In this document: positions 1-10,227 of the stretch, one piece after another
Position numbering within the stretch: the first letter of the stretch is position 1
Layout of the letters: every line of letters starts with the position of its first letter
Assembly (NCBI GenBank): GCA_963693085.1
Contig: OY856409.1
Location: 1,331,954,415-1,332,018,414 of the forward strand
DNA: 64,000 nucleotides
Source of the DNA: Alisma plantago-aquatica
Lineage: Eukaryota; Streptophyta; Magnoliopsida; Alismatales; Alismataceae
Reading direction: 5' to 3'
Made by a program: the position numbers and the translations under genes
The notes under the pieces: model-generated
Seen by the model: only the letters and a program-made list of their open reading frames with translations
Told to the model about the DNA's origin: nothing
Databases searched by the model: none

Positions 1-320
1 TATTAAATTCACTTATTGAAATAGAACAATATAAAATACTTACAGCCTTGGCATTAAGTTGAGCTTGTTTTACCATATTGGCATCCCATGTCATATACTC
101 GATTTTTGGAAGCATGCATGGAGTAGACACCATTCTCCAAATCTCCCATCTTATGCCTTGAAAATAAAATTACATCCTTCTCTTCCAATAGTTGTAGTTG
201 CTTCCATCAAACGGTGTGGATGAGCTACATAGGTTCCTTCCAAGTTTAGATTGTTGAGCACACCATCCCGCATCTTTCAAGACCTATTAGGGCTCCTTGA
301 AGACCTGTTCTGATACCAAT
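1..320 (-). mobile_element. Copia (SIRE-like) internal start with primer-binding site
   Basis: This is the beginning of the internal region of a minus-strand LTR retrotransposon whose body continues left of the window. Read on the minus strand, the LTR ends at 321 and is followed at once by ATTGGTATCAGAACAGG (320 down to about 304). That matches the 3' end of initiator-Met tRNA (TGGTATCAGAGC) with one change, so it is a primer-binding site. A solo LTR would not have one. No coding sequence is visible in these 320 bases. The assignment to Copia/SIRE rests on the LTR ends and the PBS style, not on any protein. Confidence 0.65.
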
Positions 321-1730
321 TGAAAGATCTAGAGGGGGGTGAATAGAGATTTTTGGAGTTTTTAAAGTTAATTAAAAATAATTAAGCACTTGGACAAGAA
401 GTAAGAGGAAACAAGGAAGATACAAGGATGTAGAGTGGTTCCTATCTTAGAAATCTAAGGTAGTCAGTCCACTACCTGATTATTTCCAATTGGGATTTTA
501 AAAGTGATTTGTTATATTATCTCATAAGGATGTTACATAAAATACAATCACCTTCCCACACCCTTGAAGTAACCTTCACCGAAAGTAGCCTTAATCCCCC
601 TAGAAGTAGCCTTCTGAAGTAACTCCATGCTCACCCTTGAAGTAGCCTTCACCTAAAGTAGCTTCACCTTGAGGGAGCCTTCTGAAGTAACTCCAAGTCA
701 CCAAGAGCATCCTGCACCACTTGAAGTAGCTCCACGAACCTCCTTTCAATAGCCTCCAACCTAGGAGTAGTCACAACAAATAAAATACAATAGAATGGAC
801 AAGATTGGAAGAAAGAAACAATATTACTACTTGAGTACAATGCTTTGATCCTATATCAAGCGTATTGATCTCCTATCCACTGTGGATGAACGTGATAGTG
901 TGGTGTCTAGGAGATACTAAGCTATAGGATACTAATGTAATATAGATTGTAAGTGTAGCTCAACTTGTTGCTCACAAAGAATGAATATCAAGTGTAATTG
1001 TATGCACAAGTGATGCTTTGGGTGTCCTAAGGCATGTCCTATTTATAGGAATAGCCTACTAATGCTTAGAGACATTCTAGACACTTTATAGGGTGTTCTT
1101 AGTACTCAACTAGCCATTAGGTGTCCACTAATTACATTGTAACAGATAGTTGATTAATACTGAGAAGTGCAATCCAGAACCTCTATCGGTCGAGAAGTTT
1201 GTTGACCGAGTGTCTCTCAGTTGAGAATTTCGTTGACCGAAGGAAGGTCTGGAGTAAGTGTTTTGCAACGTTCAACTCCAACTACCAACTACTTCTCAAC
1301 TCAGTCTAATGTCTATAGAATTTGCTGGAAGGGCTGTGCTCGATCGAGAATTTTGTCGACCGAGAGTGTCTCAGTCGAGAAAATCCCTGTTGCAATGTGT
1401 TGCATCATTTATTAGATGCGTGTAATTGTGCCTCTATCTTATGGGAGGATCTATCTAAATGTTGTGAGTGGATAGGAAAGATCTAACGCTGGATTTACAT
1501 GATGTCTAAGTACTTGAACATTATATACTTGAATAAGTTTTTACATTGAGTAAAATCATGAAAATAAAAGCAATCTAAGCATGTTGATCTTCCAATTTGT
1601 CTAGATCTTCAACTATCCACTTCCTTATTTGTTTATCCCTGAAATACTCAAATAACAAGTTAGATCCACAAGAATGAAATGTTCGTTATCATCAAAACAA
1701 AGGGTTTAATAATGTCTAATTTATCCAACA
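321..1730 (-). repeat. 5' LTR of SIRE-like Copia element
   Basis: A 1,410 bp LTR. On the minus strand it begins TGTTGGATAAATTAGAC at 1730 and ends GATCTTTCA at 321, next to the PBS. The TG...CA ends and the TGTTGGAT start are typical of SIRE/Maximus-type plant Copia elements. It contains degenerate runs of a GAAGTAGCCTTC motif (about 560-760) and repeats of a TCGACCGAG motif (about 1185-1385). The base next to the LTR on the right starts ATAAC, the presumed target-site copy; its partner lies outside the window. No gene is present. Confidence 0.7.
1038..1049 (-). promoter_or_regulatory. TATA box of the SIRE-like LTR
   Basis: The minus strand reads CCTATAAATAGG here, a good plant TATA consensus in the middle of the LTR where the U3/R boundary is expected. 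Transcription would run leftwards into the PBS and the internal region. Confidence 0.55.
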
Positions 1731-1797
1731 ATAACACGTGGATGAAATAAAAGAGGAGATGTATGATAGTAGCAATAATAATTAATCTAAAACATGA

Positions 1798-3790
1798 TGA
1801 TATGTGAATGGCAATTCAGTGTGTTGTGTGAAACGAGTTTGTTCTTCTCTATCCATGCCACCTTTGACTTTGTTGTATTATTTCTGAGGCACTTCCCGCT
1901 AGTAATCTTGTTCATGAGAAGCCAAAAGACATTTATTTAGTTTTATGATTAATGACTAAATTATTGTCATATTTTGAGATGACAAAATAACAAGATCAAT
2001 GTGGCTTGTATTTTAGGATACTGAAATGGAAAATGGCTACACCAACAAATAAATAAAATAATATTTACAATAAATCTAATAGAAGTACTGGTAAAATTTA
2101 TTCTTTAAAAGATTGGCAAATAGAGCAAATGGAATATCACACAACATAAGAGACAATTTAATTTTTTGATATGTATATAAGATGGCATGAAAAATACCTC
2201 ACATTTTGTATCTTTCGTTTCACTTCTTCCATAAGAGATAAAATAAAAAAGAAGATAAAATCACAAAAGTAGCGGCTAGTGGTTGAGAAAAAAATGATAT
2301 ATCAAATAATGTTTTGTTATACACTACAATGAATAACTCCATTTTATATTTATTAGCTAAAATAAAGAATGGAGAGGCTAGTGATTAAGAATAAAATGAT
2401 AATATCAATTCTTTTATGTACTACAATGAATGAATTTATTTTTTCCATTTGACAATATGAAAAATTTAAACAAAAAATATTTATGACTACTAATACTATA
2501 TGAAGTATATAAAGAAACTTATAGATATTGTAATATTTTATATTATGGTACCATTAGTTGGGTAAAAGTAAATTCAATAAATTTAGTGAAGAAGCACATG
2601 AAAAATAAAATAGTATTTTGTTGCCATGAATGTATTTGATCATGAACTTTCTTTCACCTATGTTTAGTGATGAGGAGGTTGACAAATGATGGCTACCTAG
2701 AAACATGATGCAAGCAGAAAATAGTTGTCAATAAGCAACTATGTCCAACATGAATGAGTAGTTTGTAGAAAAATATTAATATCAACCATCCATTGTAAAA
2801 AGTAAGCCAATATTTGGTCAAAGTTAACTACCACATAAAATATATGTTTTTTTACGTAGTATGTATTCAAGTATCTGAACAACAACACATGACGAAAGCA
2901 TATTAAATTAATGAACAACTAAAAATGGCTAGTACATGTGTATTATATAAAATGGAACATTAATAAATTTGAAAATAACATTCAAATGTACCATTAGTAG
3001 GAAAGGACAATTTTTCAAGGAAAATAAGCAAAATGGAGATTTCTGCTAGGTAACAACACACGACAAAAGTATATTAAATTAACAAACAACTGAAAATGGC
3101 AAGTACATGTGTATTATACAAAATAAACCAAATAATAAATTTAAAAATAAGATACTAATGGTCCATTAGCAGGATAGAACGATTTTTTCAAGGAAAGTAA
3201 GCAAAATGGATATTTATGCATAGGTAACAAAAAGAAAGAAAAAATTGAATGTGTAACCACTGAGTTAATAATTGTGGATGTTACAATTAAGTAACCAGAT
3301 GTAATACATAAGAAAAAGAAAAATATGCCATAGTTGCAACAATCAACTTATCCAAAAGCTGATCGAAAAATAATACTAATGGTATGTGAAAAACTTGTAT
3401 TATATGTGGTGAAATAAAATTGTCCTTCTCTACACATGCCAGATTTGTTTTTGTTATATTTTACATGAAGCAGTCTGTGCAAGTAATCATTTAGTTATAT
3501 AACCAATGAACTGTTCATATGATGAGATGACAAAAACAAGAAGCTGCTTCTTCTTTGTTTAAAGATACCGATATGAAAAATGGTTGCACAACAACAAAAA
3601 AGATATAGTGAATCCAGTAAAAAGTAATGACGGAATTAATTTCCTAAGGAACTGGTAGATAGAGCAAGTAGAATATTACACAAAGAAAGAGATAATTTGA
3701 AAACATAATGTGCGTATAAGACGGAATGAAAAATATTTCACATTTTTGTATATTCTTTATTAGTTTCACATCTTCCACAGTAGACAACAT
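1798..3790. repeat. Old ~1.54 kb-offset direct duplication
   Basis: Blocks at 1798-2235 align, with many substitutions and small gaps, to blocks at 3380-3790. Shared landmarks in the same order are TTCTCTAYMCATGCCA, GAGATGACAAAA, GATAGAGCAARTRGAATAT, a GATGGCATGAAAAATA-type block and a TTTCACTTCTTCCA-type block. The offset is about 1,540 bp. No coding content is seen; it may be an old tandem duplication inside a repeat element. Confidence 0.6.
2880..3235. repeat. Two-copy tandem repeat, ~171 bp unit
   Basis: The unit begins ACAACACAYGACRAAAG at 2882 and again at 3053. It then runs through TATTAAATTAA, ATGGCWAGTACATGTGTATTATA and TTTTTCAAGGAAARTAAGCAAAATGGA in both copies. Only about two copies are present. 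Confidence 0.75.
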
Positions 3791-5544
3791 AAAAAAAAAG
3801 ATAGCTCTAAGTTAGGTAAAAAATGATGTATCAAATCATGCTAGTACTTTAGTGATGAAATTTTCTTGCTAACTTTATGGATGATGAATTTGTGAGAAAT
3901 TCCTTACTTGAAAACAAGGTATCTGCACGTATGAAAGTAGAAAAAATGAATAACATTAGGAGTATTAATTATGTGAAAGTAAGGCTAGTGGTCAAGCACG
4001 CTAACTTTTGAAATTATCTTCAAGAGGTGTACATCTTTCTCTGCATTGAGTTATCCAATAAAGAAGATAGAAGTAGATAAGGAGTAGGATGTTGGAAGAA
4101 TGCCTGTGACAATTGCAGAACTGTTACAAAGATTGACAGAGTGTTTTTGAAGATTTTGAAAATGTCATTGAACATGTTTATATATGTCTCTGCAAGTTAT
4201 AATTATCAGAAAGTAATTACAGTTAAACAATGAAACACAATTAAGTCACATATACACTATGGCCAGGAGGAATAGTTGCAGTCAGACTGCTCAACGCATA
4301 GACATATGTAGACATCGACATAAACATTGTTCCTGTTAAGGTGTAGGCGTTGCGCCACCAAGCTGAGACGGTGGTCGCTGCACCCATTGCGAGAGTGGGT
4401 GTGGATGAGCCATTGATTTCTGCCATGATTGTTGTCATTACCTATCTTGGTTGAGAGGAGATGAAGAGTAGGATGGAGCATAGGATGTGATTATGGGACA
4501 CCAAGCAAAATCCATACCATATTAAGTGGATGGTAATGTTGGCAATAATGTTGTTGATGTTGCATGATAGGGTCGATGTGGTAGAGAAAGAGGACAAACT
4601 CTAAAAAAATAGGGTGTGCAGGGTGCAAAGCCATCTCACTTGCTTGATGTTGCATCCGTGATTCTAGAAGTAGTGACTTCCATATGGAGTATAAAAAGAT
4701 ATGTTGCAGTTAAGAAAAAAGATGACAGGGACAACCATTACAGAAATGTGTGGAGGATACATTGTGGCTGAGAAAAAATAACCATTAGAAAATTGTGTGG
4801 CCTCTTTTGACATCATTGCCTAGTGTCGATTTATCTATGTTCCTTCCTCTACACTCTGACAATAGTGAGGTGGTCTTTACAATGTGCAGCAGTACATGAC
4901 AGTTGTTTTTGGTGACGATGTTGTGGCTGCTCTGTTGGTGTTGAGTTAGATGACACGTGAAATGTAACGAACAAACTTCATTGACTACTTAATTATGTGA
5001 TGTGATCAGGGTAAGCGAAACAAGGAAACTCATTGTACTAATGTTTGCATTTTCATCAATGGCAATGATGCTGATTTGTTTCTTGGATTACTTCCTTGTT
5101 GGAGATGAGGGGAGAAGTAGGAAACAATGTCAAAAGGTGTGGTTGAAGAGAGGAGAGGGAGATGGTGTTGCACAACAAAAATTAATATATGCACAGATCA
5201 TGGTACAAATATGCTAACCATCTTTTGATTACTCTCTTACAAAAAAAGATAATTGGGAGTTTGGTTAAGAGGTCTCAAGTGATTTTACAAGAAGTTGTTA
5301 TTTAGTGGAGAGATTATGGGGAAGGCGAGGAGGTTGCCAAATCTAGAAAGCATTGGCGTTAAGAATTAATAACAAAATAAATACAGTAAAATGGGGGGAG
5401 GGGTGTGGAAGAGAAATAGAAGCTTGCTTAGTTTAGATAGTTTGTAAACGGTTATGTGACGTGGAGTGGTGATCGGGAGCGAGAGAGAAATTAGGAGAAA
5501 CATTTTGTTGGTTTCAGGGAGTCAGAGAAAAAAGGAACCGCTAG

Positions 5545-5690
5545 AATATGATGAGGAGAGAGAGAGAGGAGTTAGGTGGGGAGAGTCAGATGGAAAGAGA
5601 GTGATGGGGTAGGTTAGTTTTCATGGAAAGAAAGAAAGTTCAATCAACTCGTGAAAAAAATGAGAGAAGAAAGAGAGAGAGAGAGAGTTA
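5545..5690 (+). repeat. GA-rich microsatellite tracts
   Basis: Runs of (GA)n occur around 5550-5570 and 5655-5690 within a purine-rich stretch. On the minus strand this is a CT-rich leader-like tract close to the Helitron-like terminus. Confidence 0.7.
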
Positions 5691-5874
5691 TGCATAGAGA
5701 AGTATTTTGGAAATATGAAAACGTGATTGGTCAATGTCATAGTCATAATTAATTGAAGTTATTCACTCTTTTTATAGTAGTATAGATTAATAAAAAACAA
5801 CATGGCATATTCCATCCCAAAGGTACATTGGTTGCCAATGGTAAATATAAGCAAGGATGACATATAGGTAAGGA

Positions 5875-6861
5875 CTATTTAAGGTGGATCTGCCATGGCC
5901 ATGAGGGTAAATTGTAAGGCATGCAATGGGTTATCTTTCCCGACCATGACAGATGGAAGTGGGAGGCTTCTGCGATTTCCCGCAACTTCCCAATTTTGGT
6001 ATCATATATGATGTCTAGGGGACCGAGACCAACAAATACAAACTTTAACTTGTCAACCTCTAGAGCACACCGGTATAAAAACAAGTTTAGAAGTGGATTG
6101 AAAGGTTGGGACAATTTTGGAAAATTGTTTATGATGTGCAAAAACTCCACTGTATGTACCCTCAACCGTAATTGATCTGCAGCCACAATTTAATCAATGA
6201 GTTCCAAACTTGCAGTTCCAATGACACCTTGACAAAGCAATGGAACATCTAATCCAATATTGTCATAAACACCACATAGGAGACCTCCAGAAGCATCCTC
6301 TCCAAGATAGGGCAAGCGCACAGACGACTCATCTGAAAAGGAAGTACATCGATTCCTCCAGTTGCTGGGTCTAAGACCCCAATAGTGAGATATCTGGACG
6401 CCCAATAAACCTTACTCCTACAGTTACCACATCATAGTCATAGTCTATTGGCCAGAATCCTACTGGACTGTCGGGAACACGCCATGTTGATCACTCTCTA
6501 GTCATCAACTTGTACATCTAAATTTCTAATTCGTTGTTGTGTGTGATTGCATGTATGCGCACCACCTCAAATTCATAGATGGAGCCGTCCTGAGGCTCAC
6601 GACATATGAGATATTATTTGAAAAAGGTCTCACAAGTTGGGTTTGGTGGAAACTACCACGGCTAGTGTGAGGGGGTTATAAATGAGGTATGGATCGTACT
6701 TCTATTGGGACATGTCAAACAATAGTAAGGCCTCCCAAGGATGATGCCCGAATCAATTCTAGAGGGAGGCAATGGGTGTTGGAAGAACTACAGATCTCAT
6801 CAAAGGCGTCGTTTTACCCTTCTTCTGTAGAGAAGAAATGGATGAAGCTACAGTCATCACC
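5875..6861 (-). pseudogene. F-box pseudogene, C-terminal (associated-domain) half
   Basis: On the minus strand, downstream of the Gypsy-1 insertion, broken frames read like the region after an F-box in plant proteins. A YLIYNPLT block lies near 6680-6700 and an EPQDGSIYEFEVVRIHAI block near 6545-6600. Two longer open stretches follow (6405-6190 and 6186-5875), the last containing IYDTKIGKLREI. Stops and frame changes separate them. The matching N-terminal F-box lies at 25715-25519 on the same strand, directly across the element, with the TSD TCACC at both junctions. F-box proteins act as substrate adaptors of SCF ubiquitin ligases; this copy cannot be functional. The join across the insertion is clear; the C-terminal domain identity is inferred from short motifs. 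Confidence 0.5.
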
Positions 6862-9624
6862 TGTAATGACCCCACCTTCCAGTAACCCCCAAATGAAGGG
6901 AGACCAGGAGGTCAGAGCCGTTATCCCAATTTTCCGGATCAAAGGTTCGACAAATAAACATTAATAATTATAAATTTTACCAGACTATACCGAAAAGCTG
7001 TAATAAATAAAATTTTGCATACCTTTGAAATGTTTGGATTTCTGACTTCTATCCACTTATGAATTCTAGTCTAACTAATCCTCCTTGCACTTTAATTCAT
7101 GTATTCACAATGTGACAATTTACTATTTATCCTTTTGGGTTTGTACCTAAAATGCTGACAAATAAAACGTCGGTCAGCATAAAGCTGGTATGCGGGGGAA
7201 ACAATAATCATGCAATTAATAACAACATATTGCAGTCAATTACAATTTAACAACCAACTTTACGTTTTAAATATAACTGCGAGATCCATACATACCCTAT
7301 CCTATGCACTGTCCCTGCAGTGGACCTGGATGCTACCTTCCTTATGGTAGATCCCCATTAAACCCCTCATGATCCTACCTAACTGGTGAATCAATTTCTA
7401 GGGTTGAGTCACATGGCACTACCCATAGGTAGCCCACTCCTTAACTCATGGCGTGCTATAGAGTCTCATGGATCTACACATGGGCAGCCCAATTTCTAAC
7501 TCATGATAGCCTAGACCTTACTCTAGGTTATCCTTTTTAGCATTTGCAAAGCCACAGAGGAGGATCCGAACCTAATCCAGTTATATATATATATATATAT
7601 ATATTTATAGTGATAATCATAGTCACTTTATAGTTGCATGAAATAAAAGTCATCCAAGCAGTTTATTTCAAACAACCTGATAAAATCTCTGGGAATCATC
7701 ATGAAACTAAGGCGGTTAATCATAAATGTAACAACATACCTGTGATTGCAGATTTTGAGACAGAATCAATCATATAGAGAAATCTCAACCAAGCAACCAA
7801 TTATGCACAGAAATCCTGAAATAAATATACAAATTTCCTTTTATCAAAATTTAACCAAACTCATCTTATTTCTTAGGATTTCTATTCATTTTTAGGGTTT
7901 CTTTTGAAATTAGGGTTTTGCCTCCACTTTAACATTATGAATCCTAATTTAGCAAAACTACATAAAAACCCTAAATTTCTTATCTTACCACTCCTAACAG
8001 ACTTAGGATCATTATTTAGCAACCTTTTCCCATAATCCGTAATCAACAAAGTTTTTCTCTTCTTTTACTCTAAATTAGGGTTCTATATGTATTATCCTTC
8101 ACTTATTGATTAAAACCCTAAATTAGCCAACGTTGCATTCAAAACGGATGAAAACTCTATTTTAGTATACAACAAGTTAATACTCATCAAATTAACCTAT
8201 TAACCCACAAAGATTCATCCTTTATACTCAATTAGGGTTTCTAATTACCTTTTAATACCTTTTTCTACCAAATTAATGTACTTTTGCAAAACGAGATAGA
8301 ATTAGGTTATCAAACCATTTTTATCTAATTCCCTGTATTTTTCTAAGCAACTTTCATGTATAAAGTTTTCTCATTGGAGATTCCTAGCTATTTCTATGAG
8401 TTTAGCAAGGAAAAACCTTTTTATGGATTATTTGAGCAGAGAAAGATAAATACCAAATTTTGTTGACTGTTTGATCAGTGCACCACTGGTCCGCATATAG
8501 ATCTGATGCTCTGCGTCAATTGCCTCCACTAGCTGGGTTGCACGCAGTGCTGCCCACTACCGGTCGTTGGATACCCCACAAGTCCACGCTGGACCCTGAT
8601 CCGAGGGCTACTGCACCTCGTATTCCTCCTTTTCTTCACTCGAACAACGTGGCAACACCGTGACTGGACCTCATCGGAGCAAGAGGAATCGAGAGAGGGC
8701 GAGGGTACATGGACTCGGGAAGATGCCGCCGGAGTTTGCGAGGGTGAGAGGAAGTGTGTGAGGGCCTATTCATAGGATATGGGGGGGGGGTCCCTTTTAG
8801 GGTTCCTGATCTCTGCCGTAACCTGCTTCCTAGCCCAATTGGGAGTTTTGCGTAGACACTTCCAGAGACCAACAAATCGGGGTTGTGATGGTTCAGGATA
8901 CTCTCCCGGACTCAATGGAATAATTTCCATGCTCGCACATCCACTGATTTGATCAGAAATCAAAGGGGAAAGTCCCCCTCTGTACACGCCTACAGTCCGT
9001 GTCCCGCTGGGACTTTGACGATGAGTGGTGCCTGTTGGATTAAGATCCAACAGCCCATATCCATTGCTCTCAAACAAAAGGGAAATGATTTTCCTAATTT
9101 TCCAAGATAAATCCTATTTTGAGGATAATTTGAAAAAGCAATAACTCCCAATCTATAACTCCTTTTTATCCCAAATTTTAAGGGAACCTCGTTTATGACT
9201 TTATCTCTTATCATGAAAAAATTGGGTTCATTATCTAAAGAAAACGAGTCATTTTTTTCATTTTCAAGTTAACACTTAATTATTCATACTTTCCACATAT
9301 TTTCTCTTTCCTTAGCCTTTATATTATTATCCTGAGTTCCTTGAACCTCAAGGAACCTTAATATCTCAAAATTCCATCTTGGAAAATATTCCTTAGCCTT
9401 TTATTATTCTTTTATCTATTTTCTTATTTATTCCTTTTTCCTATTCTTTATCTTTTTCTTTCAATTGGGCTCAGTAGCCAATAAGGCCCATCAAGAAAAC
9501 AAACAAGGCCATTATACACGAAATTCATCCAAATCAAACCAGTAAATCAACCATTGATTTCATTTATCTTTTAAAAGGAGATTTACAATCTCATTACATG
9601 ATTTAGAAAAGTGGGGTTATAACA
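6862..9624 (-). repeat. Gypsy-1 3' LTR (left copy)
   Basis: A 2,763 bp LTR, the partner of 22756-25513. It contains a (TA)n run at about 7585-7606, several AAACCCTAA-type motifs at 7960-8260 and a G10 run near 8781. The TATA box of the other copy (CCTATAAATAGG) is here changed to CCTATGAATAGG near 8765-8777. Short open frames inside it are chance. Confidence 0.92.
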
Positions 9625-9658
9625 TCCTCCCCTCCTTATAGGAATTTTGCCCTCAAAA
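9625..9658 (-). other. Gypsy-1 polypurine tract and conserved 3' motif
   Basis: On the minus strand TTTTGAGGGCAAAATTCC (9658-9641) is followed by AAGGAGGGGAGGA ending at 9625, against the 3' LTR. This is the site where plus-strand DNA synthesis is primed. The first motif is a variant of TTTCGGGGACGAAATTCC seen in Gypsy-2. Confidence 0.8.
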
Positions 9659-9666
9659 TTCAACAA

Positions 9667-10227
9667 TCAAACAAACAAATCAGGATATGCTTTTTCCATG
9701 TCTGTCTTTAGCTCCCATGCGGCTTCATCCTCTCCATGGTGCTTCCAAAGAACCTTTACCATCTCTATATTCTTATTTCTGGGCTCTTTTACCTTGGTAT
9801 CTAGAATCCCCAAAGGTAACTCAGGATAAGTTAGCTTCCCTTGAAGCTCAATGGGTTCAATGCTCAGCACATGGCTTGGATCTTGCACATATCGCTTCAT
9901 ATTGGACACGTGAAACACATCATGCATCATACTATATTGAGGAGGTAATGCCAAATGATATGTTGCCTCACCAATCCATTCTAACACTTCAAATGGACCC
10001 ACATATCGGGGACTCAACTTTCCTCTGTTCTTAGCTATAGCTCGGAGCAGTCGGATTTTCAGAAAAACATGTTCTCCCACAGTGAAATGCACATTAGTCC
10101 ACCTCACATCAACATACAACTTCTGTCGATCTTGGGCTCTCTTTAGCCTTTGCCTGATTAAAGCGACCTTATCAACATACACTTGGAGTTCATCTGACCT
10201 CAACAAGGTCCTTTCACCAACATCATC
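9667..10227 (-). pseudogene. Gypsy-1 integrase C-terminus and chromodomain-like end
   Basis: This is the 3' end of the Pol reading frame. It holds the integrase C-terminal region with a GPY/F-type block (LSPRYVGPFEVL) and the block DVFHVSNMKRY. The end VKVLWKHHGEDEAAWEL then MEKAYPDLF resembles the group II chromodomain of Tekay/Del elements, which is thought to guide integration into heterochromatin. The stop codon is at 9667-9669. The upstream part of integrase continues at 18098, beyond the inner element, in the same frame: the inner element plus one TSD is 7,875 bp, a multiple of three. This stretch is open over about 180 codons. Confidence 0.85.

Larger units (their letters stand above)
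1731..5786 (-). mobile_element. AT-rich region ending in a Helitron-like 5' terminus
   Basis: No protein is recognisable in this AT-rich 4 kb. Short open frames at 4241-4481 and 5002-5217 resemble nothing I know. At its right edge the minus strand reads TCTATACTACTATAAAAAG from 5786, preceded by A. This resembles the 5' TC terminus of plant Helitrons, which insert between A and T. I could not find a matching 3' end (a short hairpin followed by CTRR), so the left limit is unknown and the whole assignment is tentative. The interval also holds the duplications listed separately. Confidence 0.3.

Noticed and set aside
560..780. Possible CRISPR-like or coding tandem array around GAAGTAGCCTTC
   Set aside because: Units are irregular in length and sequence and lie inside a plant LTR. 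CRISPR is not expected in a plant nuclear genome.
2880..3235. 171 bp tandem repeat as centromeric satellite
   Set aside because: The length is suggestive, but there are only two copies and they sit in a mixed repeat region.
6689..6964. 91-codon plus-strand frame crossing the Gypsy-1 boundary
   Set aside because: It runs from the flank across the LTR start at 6862, so it cannot be an ancestral gene, and the minus strand of the flank carries the F-box remains.
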